A DNA stretch of 64,000 nucleotides from Clostridia bacterium. GTDB lineage: Bacteria > Bacillota > Clostridia > TANB77 > CAG-508. Positions within the stretch are counted from its first letter, which is position 1; each line of letters starts with the position of its first letter. Below, piece after piece: positions 63,805 through 64,000 of this stretch. Made by a program: the position numbers and the translations under genes. The stretch is taken from NCBI GenBank assembly GCA_017937285.1, contig JAGBDU010000009.1, positions 1-64,000 on the forward strand, read 5' to 3'. Under the pieces are notes generated by a model. The model ran no database searches. It had not been told where the DNA came from and saw only the letters and a program-made list of their open reading frames with translations.

Positions 63805-64000
63805 CTAAAGTGCAAGTTCGGTAATTTGTTCTTTTTTTGTATCTTTTGTATCTAATGCAAGTTTATCACTAATAACACTTGCAGAAATTCTTTTATTTTC
63901 TATATCAGCATGTGCATATCTCAATGTAGTCTGAAAATTAGAATGACCCAACCATATTTGTATATCTTTAACTGGTACTCCATTTTGAATTAACAAAGTA
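63805..64000 (-). CDS. Tyrosine recombinase of the second element (partial, C-terminus only)
   Basis: The visible 65 residues include IQNGVPVKDIQIWLGHSNF and LRYAHAD, with the catalytic His (GHS) and nucleophile Tyr, like the integrase at 55650 but clearly divergent. The frame is open to the end of the window, so the start is outside. It lies at the same distance from the attachment repeat as the first integrase. Confidence 0.9.
   Translation of the reverse strand, partial: TLLIQNGVPVKDIQIWLGHSNFQTTLRYAHADIENKRISASVISDKLALDTKDTKKEQITELAL

Larger units (their letters stand above)
63608..64000. mobile_element. Start of a second element in tandem at the same site
   Basis: After the repeat come a hairpin (CCTCAAGT / ACTTGAGG, 63671-63699), a pair of GTTCTAACA repeats (63725-63733, 63737-63745) and the C-terminus of another tyrosine integrase, the same order as at the left end of the first element. 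The rest lies beyond the window. Confidence 0.8.

Overview
The window looks like a very A+T-rich, spore-forming member of the Clostridia, probably an uncultured gut-type lineage. The evidence is low G+C content, sleB-ypeB, a small acid-soluble spore protein, a Spo0E-like regulator, a DnaD/DnaC-type primosome and Gram-positive surface proteins. TGA, TAA and TAG all act as stops.

Layout. 0-4 kb: minus-strand primosome pair (DnaD-like, DnaC-like) and a VanW/G5 protein. 4-5.6 kb: M18 aminopeptidase. 5.8-11.5 kb: a cell-surface island with a decayed paralogue, a sortase-motif cohesin-like protein, a large leucine-rich/dockerin/NlpC-P60-like protein and a second membrane-anchored cohesin-like protein. 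11.8-17 kb: tRNA-Pro, tRNA-fMet, tRNA-Arg(CCU), tadA, SRP RNA, dnaX, ybaB and recR. 17-23.6 kb: a small conserved protein, glycolipid glucosyltransferase, sleB-ypeB, SASP, murF and a DnaJ-family protein. 23.6-50.8 kb: a type IV secretion locus (VirD4, three VirB2-like pilins, PrgI/VirB3-like, split VirB4, VirB6-like, a giant multi-domain wall hydrolase, three proteins with a shared helical repeat) interrupted by a type III restriction-modification system and rpsU. It has no relaxase or integrase and sits between chromosomal genes. 51-55.3 kb: two M16 peptidases, lgt and Spo0E-like. 55.5-63.7 kb: an 8.1-kb integrative mobilizable element in tRNA-Leu, bounded by 65-bp direct repeats, followed by the start of a second element at the same site.

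The most striking observation is a recoding signature. Four otherwise intact genes (surface protein, VirD4, type III Res, giant hydrolase) are each split by one extra C. In every case the C forms an in-frame CGG codon exactly at a codon boundary, and skipping it restores the conserved protein with a glycine codon (GGT or GGA) next. By eye I found no other in-frame CGG in the chromosomal genes. The only others are three in two higher-G+C cargo genes of the mobile element. This suggests that CGG is unassigned in this organism (tRNA-Arg(CCG) presumably lost) and causes or programs a +1 frameshift. Assembly error remains the main alternative.

The type IV secretion genes probably build an envelope-spanning channel, with the giant hydrolase opening the peptidoglycan. 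The cohesin/dockerin pair probably forms a small cell-surface assembly. The tRNA-Leu element carries its own MobV relaxase and a recognisable oriT-like site and could be mobilized by a conjugation system in trans.
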